Part shown: in pieces, positions 38,901 to 50,500 of the stretch | Layout: every line of letters begins with the position of its first letter | Numbering within the stretch: position 1 is the stretch's first letter | Assembly: GCA_002633025.1 (NCBI GenBank) | Contig: NMRB01000432.1 | Location: forward strand, 1-64,000 | DNA length: 64,000 nt | Reading direction: 5' to 3' | From: Notospermus geniculatus | Taxonomy: Eukaryota > Nemertea > Pilidiophora > Heteronemertea > Lineidae | The notes under the pieces: model-generated | The model's input: only the letters and a program-made list of their open reading frames with translations | Told to the model about the DNA's origin: nothing | Databases searched by the model: none | Position numbers and translations under genes: made by a program

Positions 38901-39881
38901 GGAGAGATTGTGCAAGTTTCATGTCTACCATCCAACATGTAACTTTTTCAGAGGAAACAATCTGACAGACATCAAGCAGGTCAAGAAACTGCAGCCACTA
39001 CCGAAGTTGCGAGCGTTGGTCCTTGGGGACAATCCAGTCGCTGATGAAGACGACTATAGAATGGAGACACTGATTGCGTTGAGGAAACTTGAACGTCTTG
39101 ACAAGGACGAGTACAATGATGACGAACGACAGGAGGCGGAGGAAATTTATGAACAGCGACGGGCTGAGGAGTTGGCAGCAGAGGTGAGAGTGTTAATTGA
39201 ATGTTTCCAGTGTATAGAGCTTGTGCAGATGACATCGTCACAGAAAAATTTGCCATCTATTGACGGTCAAATTGACGTCAAATGACGCCGTCATCCCACT
39301 TGCCACACTGTCATCGGCGCAAGTGGAGTGTGCGTGATTTCAACCTATGACAAGAACTACACTTTGTTGTTGACGTCAGCATGGTGGACCGCCGATCAAA
39401 AGTGACGTCATAATGAGCCACTGCACAAGCTGTATTGGGAGAGCTCCGAGTAAAAATTAAGTGCAAATTCAAATTTTATATCATTCACAGGGCGTAAGCT
39501 TGCATTATCCACAACACATTGTGCCTGGAGAAAATACGACAAATTAACTCAAACTGCCACATTGCAAAAGATATTTCCCTTTGGAAATATGTATCACATT
39601 TCCCACAGTTGTTCACCAATAATTGTATTTCAACAGCAGACTGTAGCTATTTTATGACTGCGAGTTCTTCACCAACAGTGCAGCCATCTGGTGGGTTTCA
39701 GCAGAACTTTATATGAAGGCCCTCATACATTGATAAAAGGCCTAAATCAACTGTTGGCACTTCCTCCAGCCCACATCCTGAGTGGGTTCTGATCGAAGCA
39801 TCCAAATTTTTAAAAATGATTTCAAATTCTTTTCAGGGTCAGGAGGAGATACCATCAGATACAGAAGAAGCAATCGAGTAG
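35975..39881 (+). CDS. LRRC23: LRRC23, leucine-rich repeat radial-spoke protein, complete
   Basis: Exons: 35975-36136, 36536-36648, 37073-37326, 37625-37755, 38643-38779, 38952-39183, 39837-39881; 1,074 nt, 357 residues. All phases match. Residues 1-54 are a Glu-rich acidic tail (MSDQEEETFEGG...). The family signature follows (NPLTMEMIRDCISLLCKIG, LAHAYVKLDVKE), then leucine-rich repeats (IHLRYIDLTRNNL, LLTLKADQNLL, LHTLELRGNKLE, LTTLHLRDNQLENL, LRALVLGDNPVADEDDYR) and a charged C-terminal helix. LRRC23 is a component of the RS3 radial spoke in sperm flagella and motile cilia. Acidic N-terminus plus LRRs plus LDKDEY... tail match the vertebrate protein closely. Oddities: intron 1 appears to use a GC donor, and there is an X-box 140 bp upstream. 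LRRC23 converges on COPB2. Confidence 0.95.
36757..36976. repeat. foldback element in LRRC23 intron 2
   Basis: CAATGGGAGACTTTCCTGCC at the left pairs with GGCAGGAAAGTTCCCCATT at the right. Internal TTTGATGTCAAAT and TGACGTCAAATTTC are also inverted. Confidence 0.75.
37340..37580 (-). mobile_element. tRNA-derived SINE in LRRC23 intron 3
   Basis: On the minus strand it begins GGCCCAGTGGTTGAGTGTCG, has a CCCGGGTTTGATTCC B-box, and a body reaching to AAAGCGCTTCAC near 37420. A degenerate relative sharing ACCAGTTGAGAATA lies in COPB2 intron 14 (about 47240-47430). Confidence 0.65.
37905..38065. repeat. partial TGACGTCA foldback in LRRC23 intron 4
   Basis: GTGCAGATGACGTCATCACA and the following CGGTCATATTGACATCAAAT match the left half of the element at 39217-39432. 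The rest of this intron shows no recognisable feature. Confidence 0.6.
39217..39432. mobile_element. foldback element in LRRC23 intron 6
   Basis: AGCTTGTGCAGATGAC at the left and the complementary ACTGCACAAGCT at the right bound several TGACGTCA-type motifs. A partial copy starts at 7431 and another is in intron 4. Confidence 0.75.
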
Positions 39882-40115
39882 TTACCGTAGATAAAAATCT
39901 AAGGACTGGTGATGAACTCACACCTGTCTGCACGTTTCAGCAAGGAAAGTCTACCAGGGATGACTTCATAGGGTTTCACCTGTAATAACTACGAGCATTC
40001 CCGACTGGATTTAGAACAGTTCCTGATAATCTTGGTGTGATATCAGAATTCAACCCGTCCAATTCATTATTTAAACCTGTACATATTTGTTTACTTATAT
40101 CAGTAGAGTATTTTC

Positions 40116-40121
40116 AATAAA
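40116..40121 (+). terminator. LRRC23 polyadenylation signal
   Basis: AATAAA lies about 235 bases after the LRRC23 stop, followed by a T-rich stretch (GCCTTCTTTTTCTTGTG). Confidence 0.6.
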
Positions 40122-41099
40122 TATCATTTAATAGAAGTTATTTGCCTTCTTTTTCTTGTGCATCAAAGATCCAAACCGTGTTAGAAGTCCTGATTTGGAG
40201 TATCCTGGACGAATATGAAGGACAGTGCCTCAGACATGGAACGATTTTGTTGTACAACTGAAACCACGTAGCTAGTAAGGACAGAGTTGAGGGTCTCATA
40301 TGACTAACATAATTCTGCAGTCCTCGACAGTTTCAAAGCAATGAAGGACACAGAAGTTCCCTCTTTATTATTTATTTAGTACATTAAGATAATTTTTACA
40401 ATATTATAAATTTATATAGCATAATACACGTCTCATAGTACCACAAGACATTGGGACTTTACTGTAATTCTTGAAATGTTTCCAGAAACATGCTATGTTA
40501 TGACGCAAATCCTAAATCACATAGACCTACTTTGAAAAGTTGTGAAATCAGACTTTTCACAGTTATACCCATAGCTTTTTTCAAACTTCAGACAGGAAAG
40601 AACGGAGATACTACATATACCACGGACAGGATTTTCGTTGTTTGGGAGAGGAGGGCTGGTAACAACGTGATGACTAGATCTCATAACTCGGGTTGACCCC
40701 CAGAGATTTGCTATGAACCACATCAGAGTAGTTAACACACTGTCCATCACCTAACTACAAGTGGATGAAACATTGCTAGGATACTATATGGTAACTTTTT
40801 AGCATCATTACCCAGACAATAGCCATGAAATTTCTTGTTTGAACTCGAAAACTAAGTGAAACAAATCTTGCAGATAACTGCATTAAGACATCCAACTCGG
40901 CTCTCATATTCGGGACACACCTCAACTGCACCAGGCAAGGCAGACGGATACACTGATACGTTTTACCCACACTAGACATCACTCACAATTACAAATGGCT
41001 TTGACATGTCTGAAAAGCCTGTCTAAACCCGTAGTCAGTGAAATATATGAACCCTAGAAAATTAACTTGAAAACCTTGTGCTCTAAGACCCACTTGCCC

Positions 41100-41105
41100 T
41101 TTATT
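41100..41105 (-). terminator. candidate COPB2 polyadenylation signal
   Basis: AATAAA on the minus strand lies about 480 bases after the COPB2 stop. A second candidate is at 40364-40369. If the distal one is used, the COPB2 and LRRC23 transcripts end within about 250 bp of each other. Confidence 0.45.
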
Positions 41106-41224
41106 TGTCGTTTTGACGAATGAACCAGACAAGAGTTTTTAAATAAATACTTTTTTCAGGACTGAAAATGCAAACTCGGGGCATTATAGCTACTCATCAA
41201 ACAATAGTCTGCGATATTTACGTA

Positions 41225-41372
41225 ATGTACATGTAGGAGGAAACCGGAGCTCCCAGGAAATCTACAACTTCGAGGAGAGATCGCCTGCTACACCACACAA
41301 GCCCCTAGTTGACTGCGGATCGACCCCACGACCTCATTGGTGTGAGGCCTGGATCTTTCCACTGCGCCACCC
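41225..41372 (-). mobile_element. tRNA-derived SINE in the COPB2 3' UTR region
   Basis: On the minus strand, GGGGTGGCGCAGTGGAAAGA, a GTGGGGTCGATCC B-box-like stretch and a terminal TCCGGTTTCCTCC body tie it to the family at 44655 and 25075. Confidence 0.6.
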
Positions 41373-41586
41373 CATAAGTTTCCAAAGTCTCTTGCAAGGA
41401 ACGTCCCACCTCACCAGTTTTCTTCTGCACATAGTGCCCAACCGTTTATGATATCTTGCCGCAGAGACCACAGCCCACGACATTAATCCAATCAAAACGT
41501 TCATACGACATGATTTATGCGTGCATGGTCCATCCCAATTGAATAATTTACAAGTGTCTTTATACATCAATCCTGCCACCTGGTGA

Positions 41587-44500
41587 CTAATCTTCGAGTA
41601 AATCCTCGTCTAAGTTCACATCCTGAAATGAGAGGAAAATAATTCGTTAGGATCAAATGCATGGTTGTATTCTGCAAACTTGAAGCTTCTAGAAGCCAAA
41701 GGCATATATAACTTTAATACCCGGTAATCTATAATATCTCTCAACACACAATGTGTTGTTGTGACTCTCAAAGGTTACCAGGGGTGGCCGCATAGAAACT
41801 CCGCTAGTGCTTCAACAGCCTATCTATATATTAATAGCGTAACCCGATTTCTGTCATTTTCCGTTTCTCCTCTGAAACCACCGTACGGATTGCCGTGATT
41901 TTCCACATACATATGCTTCGGCTTTGTCCGAAGACATTCCACCCACTTTTATTTGCAATATTTCAAAAAATCACATTTTATTCCACTTTTATTCCCGTTG
42001 CTATCACGATACCGACCGCCAGCGCGCGCCATCTATCGTTAATTACACACACCACAGGAGTGAAAGACGTTTCATAACATGGTGCATGTGCACGTTTTAC
42101 AATGCATTGAAGCACAGGGTGTATTGTCTTCGAGGCTCTGGGCTACAATCATACACTACTGTGGGTAAAGTCGGCATTGTTTTTGGCCACCGATAGGGTC
42201 CGGGCGATAGGGCCATCATCATGTTGAACTCATTCCTCAGGATTGATGACGCGATGATAGCCTGCATTGTGATTTATTCTGGCCCTTTCACACAGGGGTT
42301 GCCTATTCCACGACAACCAATAGGCCTACATCCGAGGACAAACATTTCATATGGGCATAATTCCTCCAAACTCCAGTTTTCTCTCACGGCAAACTTCCGC
42401 TCTCTAGAGCCCGGTCGTATCGTACCACAACATATTCGCGTCAAAGTAGGGGCCTAATCCAGACTCGGACACAACGTCAAATCGGAGACCGCACACTTAC
42501 ATGTAGATCGACACAGTTACGGTACCTTCAAAGAGATCTTATCAGGGTCGGATCCAGCGGGCCGTGTGGGGCGTACGCCCCCCCCCCATTTTTGGGCAGA
42601 GTACGCAAGGGCGTAGGCTGGTGTGAGCCTGGGGAGGTGCACATTTTTGCGAAAGCGGAACTCTCCTGCAGCTGGTGTAAAGCTGAAGAGTAAGAAAGGT
42701 GTGCTCCGGAGGGGGGTGTGGGGGTCCTCCCCCAGAAAATTTTGGAATCTGGGTGCTCTGAGACATGATTTCAGCAGTATTCTTAGCCAAAATTTACACG
42801 ATTAAGGTTGATTTTTTTTCTGCTTGCCCAGAGCGGAACTCTCTTACTGCTGCGGGAGGGTGCACGTGCACCCTGTGCACCCCCCAGCCTACGCCCTTGG
42901 TACGGTAAGGTTTTTCTAACAAGAAAAATTAAATAACATAAAAATTTGAGTAGTATTTTGTTTGCTCTCATGCAGATGCCAGGAAAATGCATCTAAAACC
43001 ACTCATTTAAATTGTCATATTCTTCTGGGGGTGAGCTTCTCACTCTCAGTGCTCACCAACTCCGTCGAGCTACGCCCCCTTTTCTGTCAACTCAGGATCC
43101 GGCCCTGCTTATGAAGGTAATATTTGACAACCAAGACATCACAACGCCATCGGACAGCTCACGACCAAAACCGTGCGTAGCACGGGTAATTGCTAGTCGG
43201 TGTTAAAATGCACGGTAAAATGTACAGCACTTTCGGAAGATGGGCTCCACTAGCGCTAGCAGAGTTTCTATGCGGCCGCCCAAGATGGCATGTGCACCTC
43301 CGAGTTCAGCCAGGATGACGTAACATTTTGTGCGATCCATGACACCCTACTATTGTAAGAACTGCAAGGAATCAATTCTTAATGAAGTAGAAATAAAGTA
43401 GAATCCAGGGACCACCACATTCACAAAGCCTCTGTAGGACTGGTCACCCAGTAACGACTGGTTGCCTCTTCCATCCCTATGGCTTCAGTACAGTGAAAGG
43501 ACAAGGAACCAGTCAACTAGAAGATCCCCAAGTCCTACAGACACTTCGTGAATACACCCCAGAAAATCCAACTCGCCTAAAGAAAATTGATTGAAAATAT
43601 CAAACTATTGGCAATAATAGGTCAGGAAAGCACACAAGCTAATAGAAAGCATAGAAAGAACCTGAACCTATGAATAGCGGGTAGCTAAATTGAAACTGAG
43701 AAGGGAAAACGTTAAAGTGTGATTATGATAGAATGATGCAGTTAAGGGGTTTCTGTTTCAAGCAGAATGTGAAGATGATTCTGGTCATCTGTGCTATTTT
43801 GTTTGATCTACTAGTACTAGATAGTAACCAAGTTAAATATAATGAATATGAAAATGAAAGTGTTTTAAAATGCCTGTATCCAAATAGAGTGTTCAAAACA
43901 TTGTGTCCAGTATTAGAGGTACGTTTAAAGGCTAACTACATGTAATCAAGTTAAGATGATTGTGTTGTTGTGCATGGCACATGACATGAGAGTTGCTGGG
44001 AGATCTCACACAACAATGATGCACGGGTTATAAGTTGATGTTGATGCTGGAGGAAGATTGTTATGCATCCAAATCCTTTGGAATTGTTGTGAGCTCCTAA
44101 CTTGCCTGTGTCCAAATAGAGAGTGTCCAAAGACAATATAGGTCAAGTGAAAGAGGTAGATTTAAAGGCTATTCTTGAAGATCGAGATAATGCTGCTTTC
44201 CCCCCGATACGATTTTTTGTGAACTATCACATCCATGGCTGTTAGGCCACAAAACCAAGTGAACACCAAACCATGCAGGGTCATCATTTTGACAGAATAA
44301 CAAACGTGATAGCATTCATTGTGTGTCACATACTTGTTGAACACAGCATGACCAAGCACAAGCCCAAGACATTTAGGTGGAAAATGCAAGTCCAAAATTC
44401 ACAACAGACCACAGCTAAATGAAATTGGTTTTTTTGATTATTTCACACACAATTCACAAACAAAAGTGCAAGCAGGGTAGCTAAATGTCATTTGGGAAGT

Positions 44501-47500
44501 TTATGTGCTCATCTTCAGCATGCACTAAAGGTTCAGGGAAAACTTTCTAAAGAACTTCAAATTACAATTTATCACACCTCAGTAAACAAATTATCAGTTA
44601 TTTCTTCATGCAAATGCGTAACGTGCTGTGTTGGTTGGACCTAAGGCTTAAGAGTGGTCAGCGGTCAGCTTGGTGCAGTGGAATGCCTGTCACCAATGAA
44701 ATCCCGGGTTCAATTCCCAGTCAAGACCCGGCTGTCCTGTAATAGAAAGGGGCCAAACGACTCTTATCAACAATGTAGGTTTCCTCCCACACTACATACG
44801 AATCACCCAATACATGTATTGTGTAAAGAGCCAATAATGAGCCACCCAAGGTAAAGTTCATGATTCTCGAGTGAATATTTCAATGAAGTTACACCTCAGG
44901 GTCAGTAGACATGGTCCTTGCACCACACCCCATCTAGTGAGTACCCAACAACAATGTGAGTGGAGTGATTGGCACACTGCACAGGGTTAGTCTCAAAAAC
45001 AACTACCAGTGTTATTAGTTAAGATTAATTACTAATTAGTGAAGAAAGGTAATTAATTAGACGAACCTCTACTTCTTGCTGTGCCTTTAAAATTAGGTAA
45101 AGTTCATTTAAGTCAGAATAAACATTATGAAAACAATGAAAACTTCACAAAGAAAGATGGAAATGAATTTGATGAAGTGATAACTATTGAAAGGCAGAAC
45201 CATAACATGCGCCGGCTTATACCTGGGAAGGAGCCCTTAACCATACACTGCGATTGAAATTTCCCGTACGGACAAATCAGTAGTAGGGCCCACCGCAAAA
45301 GCCATGTGCCAACGAGGAACCCGAAAAACTACCCTGCCTGGTGGCGGAGCCAGCGCAAGACGAGATATGCCCCTGCTGCACAGCATTGAGGATGTCATAG
45401 CTTAGTTTTGCCACGTGACAGTCTTTAAGACACCTTACAGCTCTTAAGCTTGCAATGTTGTCTGGCAGGTCGTGGGTTCCTCATTGAATTCGAGGGCAAG
45501 TTTGTCAATGAAAGTTTATTGCTCGCCAGATCCAAGAACATTTATTTCAGGAGAAAACCAGGAGTTTAAGCAGCAAGAAGAGGTTAGACAGAATACGAAA
45601 AAAATGACTTATTTTGTAACAAAGTCAAAGTGACATGAGGAGGTAGCAAGGATGTAAGCAATGAATACGTGTTATCGGTAGATTTCACACTCCGTCGAAA
45701 TGACTGACACCAGGATTTCTAAGTACTTACAAAGTTGTCTAAATTTTCTCCATCAAGGTTCAAATTGTCTAGATCTAACTCGAGTTCCATTTCTAAATCT
45801 TGAACTTTCTTGGCAGCCTCTGATAAAGGTTTTGGGGGAGCTTTTGCAGGTTCTGGAGCGGGTACAGCGGCTTTGGGCTCGGGTTGTTTGACCTCGGGTG
45901 CAATCTGAACAAAAAGAAATGAAGATATAGAAACTTGCAGCAGAGGACAACTGAAGCCACAGCAGTCAAGGATGCGGCAGAATTGTGCCTGTTCATGGGA
46001 CGGCTAAGCATGTTTAGGGAAAGCATGTTGTGGGGAAAACAGCAGAATCCAGACGACTCAAGTTTCAAAGAGTGGCACTGAATCATAGACTTCTATCTTG
46101 TGAGGCCCTGAGTGATCCAATGAATGAAACTTTCCAAGAACTAGGGATAGTTTCTTGAATGTCATTGGCACAGTCAATTCACTGGCTATATTTGTGTTAA
46201 TTTCCTAATTGAATAATAATAATTTTTTTTTCAATTCAATTACAATCCCTTGAGAAAAAGAGGTGCAACTGAAACACATCGAAAGCATCATGTATCAACC
46301 AACAAGGTCTCAATCCAGCTTATGAAATGGACGGTGAACTGAAAATCAACTGAAAATTGATAGGCAAGCCAAGCAACTGGTCGTTCGAATCTGAGTTGAT
46401 GGATAACGGTTGGTAATTTGCAACTTCGAAGCCCTAACGGGTTGTGAGCTATTCACGACTTACTTTTTCTTTTGGAGACGTAGGAGGGGTTGACATGGTC
46501 TCAGCCGCCCCCTTCTCATCCCCATCCTCAGGCGGTACGTATCTAAATGCACCGGCTTCTTCTGCTGCCAGCATCTCTTCCACTGGCTTTCGTTCGTGAT
46601 TTGGCTGCAAAGGAACACAAAGTAAGTGAAATGGAGAATACAAAACATATTTGCCTGACAATGGGGTATATCAAGCAAGCAACAAGTGAACACTCACCGG
46701 CACATTTGGATAACTCTTAGCAGGGAGTTTCTTTCTCCTCTGTGCTCTCAGATATTGCTCCGTCTTGAAACCGTCCTTAATCCCTGGGAACAGGTTCTCA
46801 TATTCTCCGGGATCAGCTAAAGATTGTGCTGACTTGGTGTTGATTTTTCCTAGGCCTTCTCGCCACAGCTTGACAACTCTGAAATGTTGAGAGAGAAAAC
46901 CATATTTAAAAGACTCGAAGCAGAAAAAGAAGAAAATATCTGCCTCCTATGAAATTTTGTTCCCATAACACTTGTTGCTTAAACATGTTAAAATTCCACT
47001 CCTGTGACAAACCAAAATAAGTCAACTGAAGAAGTTGGTGTACCTACCTTGAGACTTCAGATGGAAGGTATGTTCTAGCAAAGAAAGCAGCCTCCGGTAG
47101 TCGCCCAGAGCTGATCAGCACGTCTAAACACTTTTCCAGACTGAAAGATGAATGCAACAATAAGGAAATATGTGTAAGTTTCCATACAGCTGAATTACCG
47201 TACCTAAGAAATGACAATGAGTTGGGGTTGTTTTTGTAGCTTGATATAGGGGCTTTTTATTTGCTATGACGCAGCTTCAGAGGTGCTCCACATTAATTCC
47301 AGAAACCATTCTGGGGACTCAACAGCCAGCTCATTCAGTGCTCATTTTACCCCTTCATACCAGTTGAGAATATGGAAGATCGATCACACCACCTCCTGGT
47401 CAGGAGTCCAAGCTACTACTGCACCAAACTCTATGAAGATTTAAACAAGGATAACCAACACCATTTCACTAAAACTTACTTTCCGAGCAAGAAATATGAG

Positions 47501-50500
47501 AGGAATGACACGTTGTGTTGCCCGTTGTTTTCCGACCCCTCACCGAGTTTCTGAACCATATCGGCATTGCCGGCAGATGTTGCTAGCAACAACAATCCAC
47601 CAAAATCCTGCGCCTGGTGTAAACATTCCTGGGCCAATCCAAATTCACATTTGCTTGTTGCCAGTTCAGCAAGCTGTTTCCATTTCTGTTCCGATTCGGA
47701 TTCTTTTGCTATCTGGTATGCTATTTTTAGCTCTCCTAAATTGAGGGCTAGTTCAAACTTGTGTTCTGGGTCACAGGTGACGGCTAGAGCTTGAGACTTG
47801 AATCCCTAGAAGTGAGAAATATGACAATGGGTGAAAATTTAAAATAGCAAAGTTTACAAAATTTTCACAGGACATTGTTACAGGACAGTAGGCACATGAA
47901 ATGCCAAACATTTTGCAAAATAATTACCTGTTTTTCCAGGAAGTGCGCAACTCGCGTTCGTTGCTCTCTGGGAATTGTGGGTAGCACTTTATCAGCCGTC
48001 TCAAAGTCCCGCCGCATGACGGCTGTCTGGTACTCTAACACTGATAGGAGCAGTGAATAGCTAATGACATGCAGTTCCTTGTCGCCAAGGTAGAGGCGGT
48101 TGTCTTTTGGAATGTAACCAAGAAGGTACATAACTCTGGAATGATAATGAAAACAGATCAGGCAACAGACCCCTGAGCTGTCTTCAGACTCAATATTTGT
48201 CATGAGAAATGCAACTGAAGTTAAGGAATAAAACGTACCTGTCTAAATGTGCAATGGTGACAATTTCACCACCAACGTAATAATTCAGTCTGTTGACACT
48301 GTTGGTGAAGATGAAGCAATCCCCAACCCAGAGACCCGTCTTCACAATTTCTTCTATTTCACCCACAACCTGCAAAAGAAAAAGGAAGTTTTAGTCAACT
48401 CTGAAAATGTATCAAATGGAATCTTGTTTCATATATCTGCACACAACCAAAAGAACAGCACCTAAATATGTGACCCGTCACAGCAAAAGCAGTCGCATGT
48501 CGCTCAGAAGTTGAGCCTCAACGAACTAAGATGACACCAGGAGAGAATGGAAGAAATAGATTGTTTCAGATTTCATATAGGCAGACAATATTGAAACTGA
48601 CAAACATTTGGTCTCAACCTGCCAAGCTCAGAGCGACATGCCACTGGTTTTTATGTGATGAGTCACATATATCTACATTAACAAACTGGCTGATGCAACT
48701 GAGAGGGACACCACTTTATACATACGTCGAAGGCCGACTCAATTCCATCTTCAGTTATGCCTTCTTTTGTTTCCTTGGCTTGGGCAGCAGCTTCCTGGGA
48801 GTAGCGGAGGATGAAGAAGGACTCCTCAGTGGCTATACACAACAACTCGCCACTCTCATTCCAATAGACCTAAATGAAAGAGAATTATGAAGTTAACTGA
48901 TGTGTGGACCACTCTTCTTCTTTGCACAATTTGAAATTCGCCTGCAGAAGATTTTTGTCTACTCACTGCTTTTGGTGTGATTTCTATCCGCCGTACCAGA
49001 TCTGTGGTTTCCCATTCATAGAATGCCAAACCACCAACAGACTTCACCCCCAGCATGAAGCCACCATATATACCTAGAGATGGAAAACAATTGGCATCAT
49101 TGTACAACATCATTGTGCAACAAACAGATCTTCGGGTTTTGAGAGTTCCTACTCATGTATGAACCCTACCTAATGTAGTTTCTGCAAGTCTTACATTACC
49201 AGGCAGTACCAGGGCCATTGCGGCATATGCTTTCAACAACTCAACATGTTTTCTCACCTTCTGCGCCGAAGTCTGGCTTGAATGACTTCTGCTCTTTGAA
49301 ATTTTTGAATATTTTGACCATGCTGCTCCCCTCTCTGATGGCATACACAGATGAATCTTGTGACCAGACAAATTCCTGTGCAGAGCCAAAACTTTTATTT
49401 CGGAGTGCCATGGCTGTGTAGATTATGTACTCTCCATCGCCGCACACTACAACAAACCTGAAAAGAGGAAGATGATAAAATGGAGAAGGTGTCCATCAGA
49501 TAACCTTGCCTTTAAACTTATACTTGAACTGAAAAGTGGCACCAAACCACCTGGAAGCACTTCATACTGACAAGCAGTGGTAAGCGAACTTTTTTTAGTG
49601 GCATACCTTCCGTTAGGGTTATGGCAAATATTCTGAGGGTAGACTTCACAACTTCCCATGTCCTTCACAGCAAGACTGAGCCGCTCGCCATCCTTTACTT
49701 CCTGGTCAACCAAAGCTTTGATATTGGCTTGTTGGATCTCGGCATGTTTTGCCCAGATGATTTTACCATTGCTGTCCATAGACATGGCGGGTTCTTCACG
49801 CCCAAGCTGAAAAACGGGTACAATTGTAAGAAACTAAGTCAGACTTCGACAGACCACCATAATGTCAAACCTACAAGGTCTGAAAAGCAAATCACTGGAG
49901 CCATATTTCAATTGACTGGACTTGATGCTGCAGTAAGCAATGATCTCCACAAACTTCCACATCAACCATGTCTACCAAAATACACTGGAATTCCTTCTGT
50001 AGCTCCAAACCCTTACCTTGATCATAATGCTGCCCTCATCATATCCAAGGGCAACATTATTAGACCCCTTCCTGCTCGAGATTGTCCACACTCTCTCCAA
50101 ACCATAATTTAGTGTACTCTCCAACCGATAAGTGTTAGCATGCCATATTCGCACGGTGCCATCCTCAGAACCTGTCATGATGATAGGCAGTTCTGGGTGG
50201 AATGCAACTGCAGAGATGTTTTGGGCATGACCCTCCAGAGTCTGGACACAGGTTTTGTTCTGGAATTGTAAATGGATGGTCACTGAAGGTTTAAGACAAG
50301 AGGAAGGAATGGTCATTTTCACACAAGAGTGCTCCCCACGGAAAAATGAGAATGACTACTTCAAAGACACCCATAACATGGAGGAAGACCTCCAAAATGT
50401 TGTAAACTAACCTGGTAATCCCATATTTTCACAAGCCTGTCATCAGCTCCAGAGATAAGGTAAGGTTTGTCACCACCTGTGTAGTAGTCAACACAGTTCA

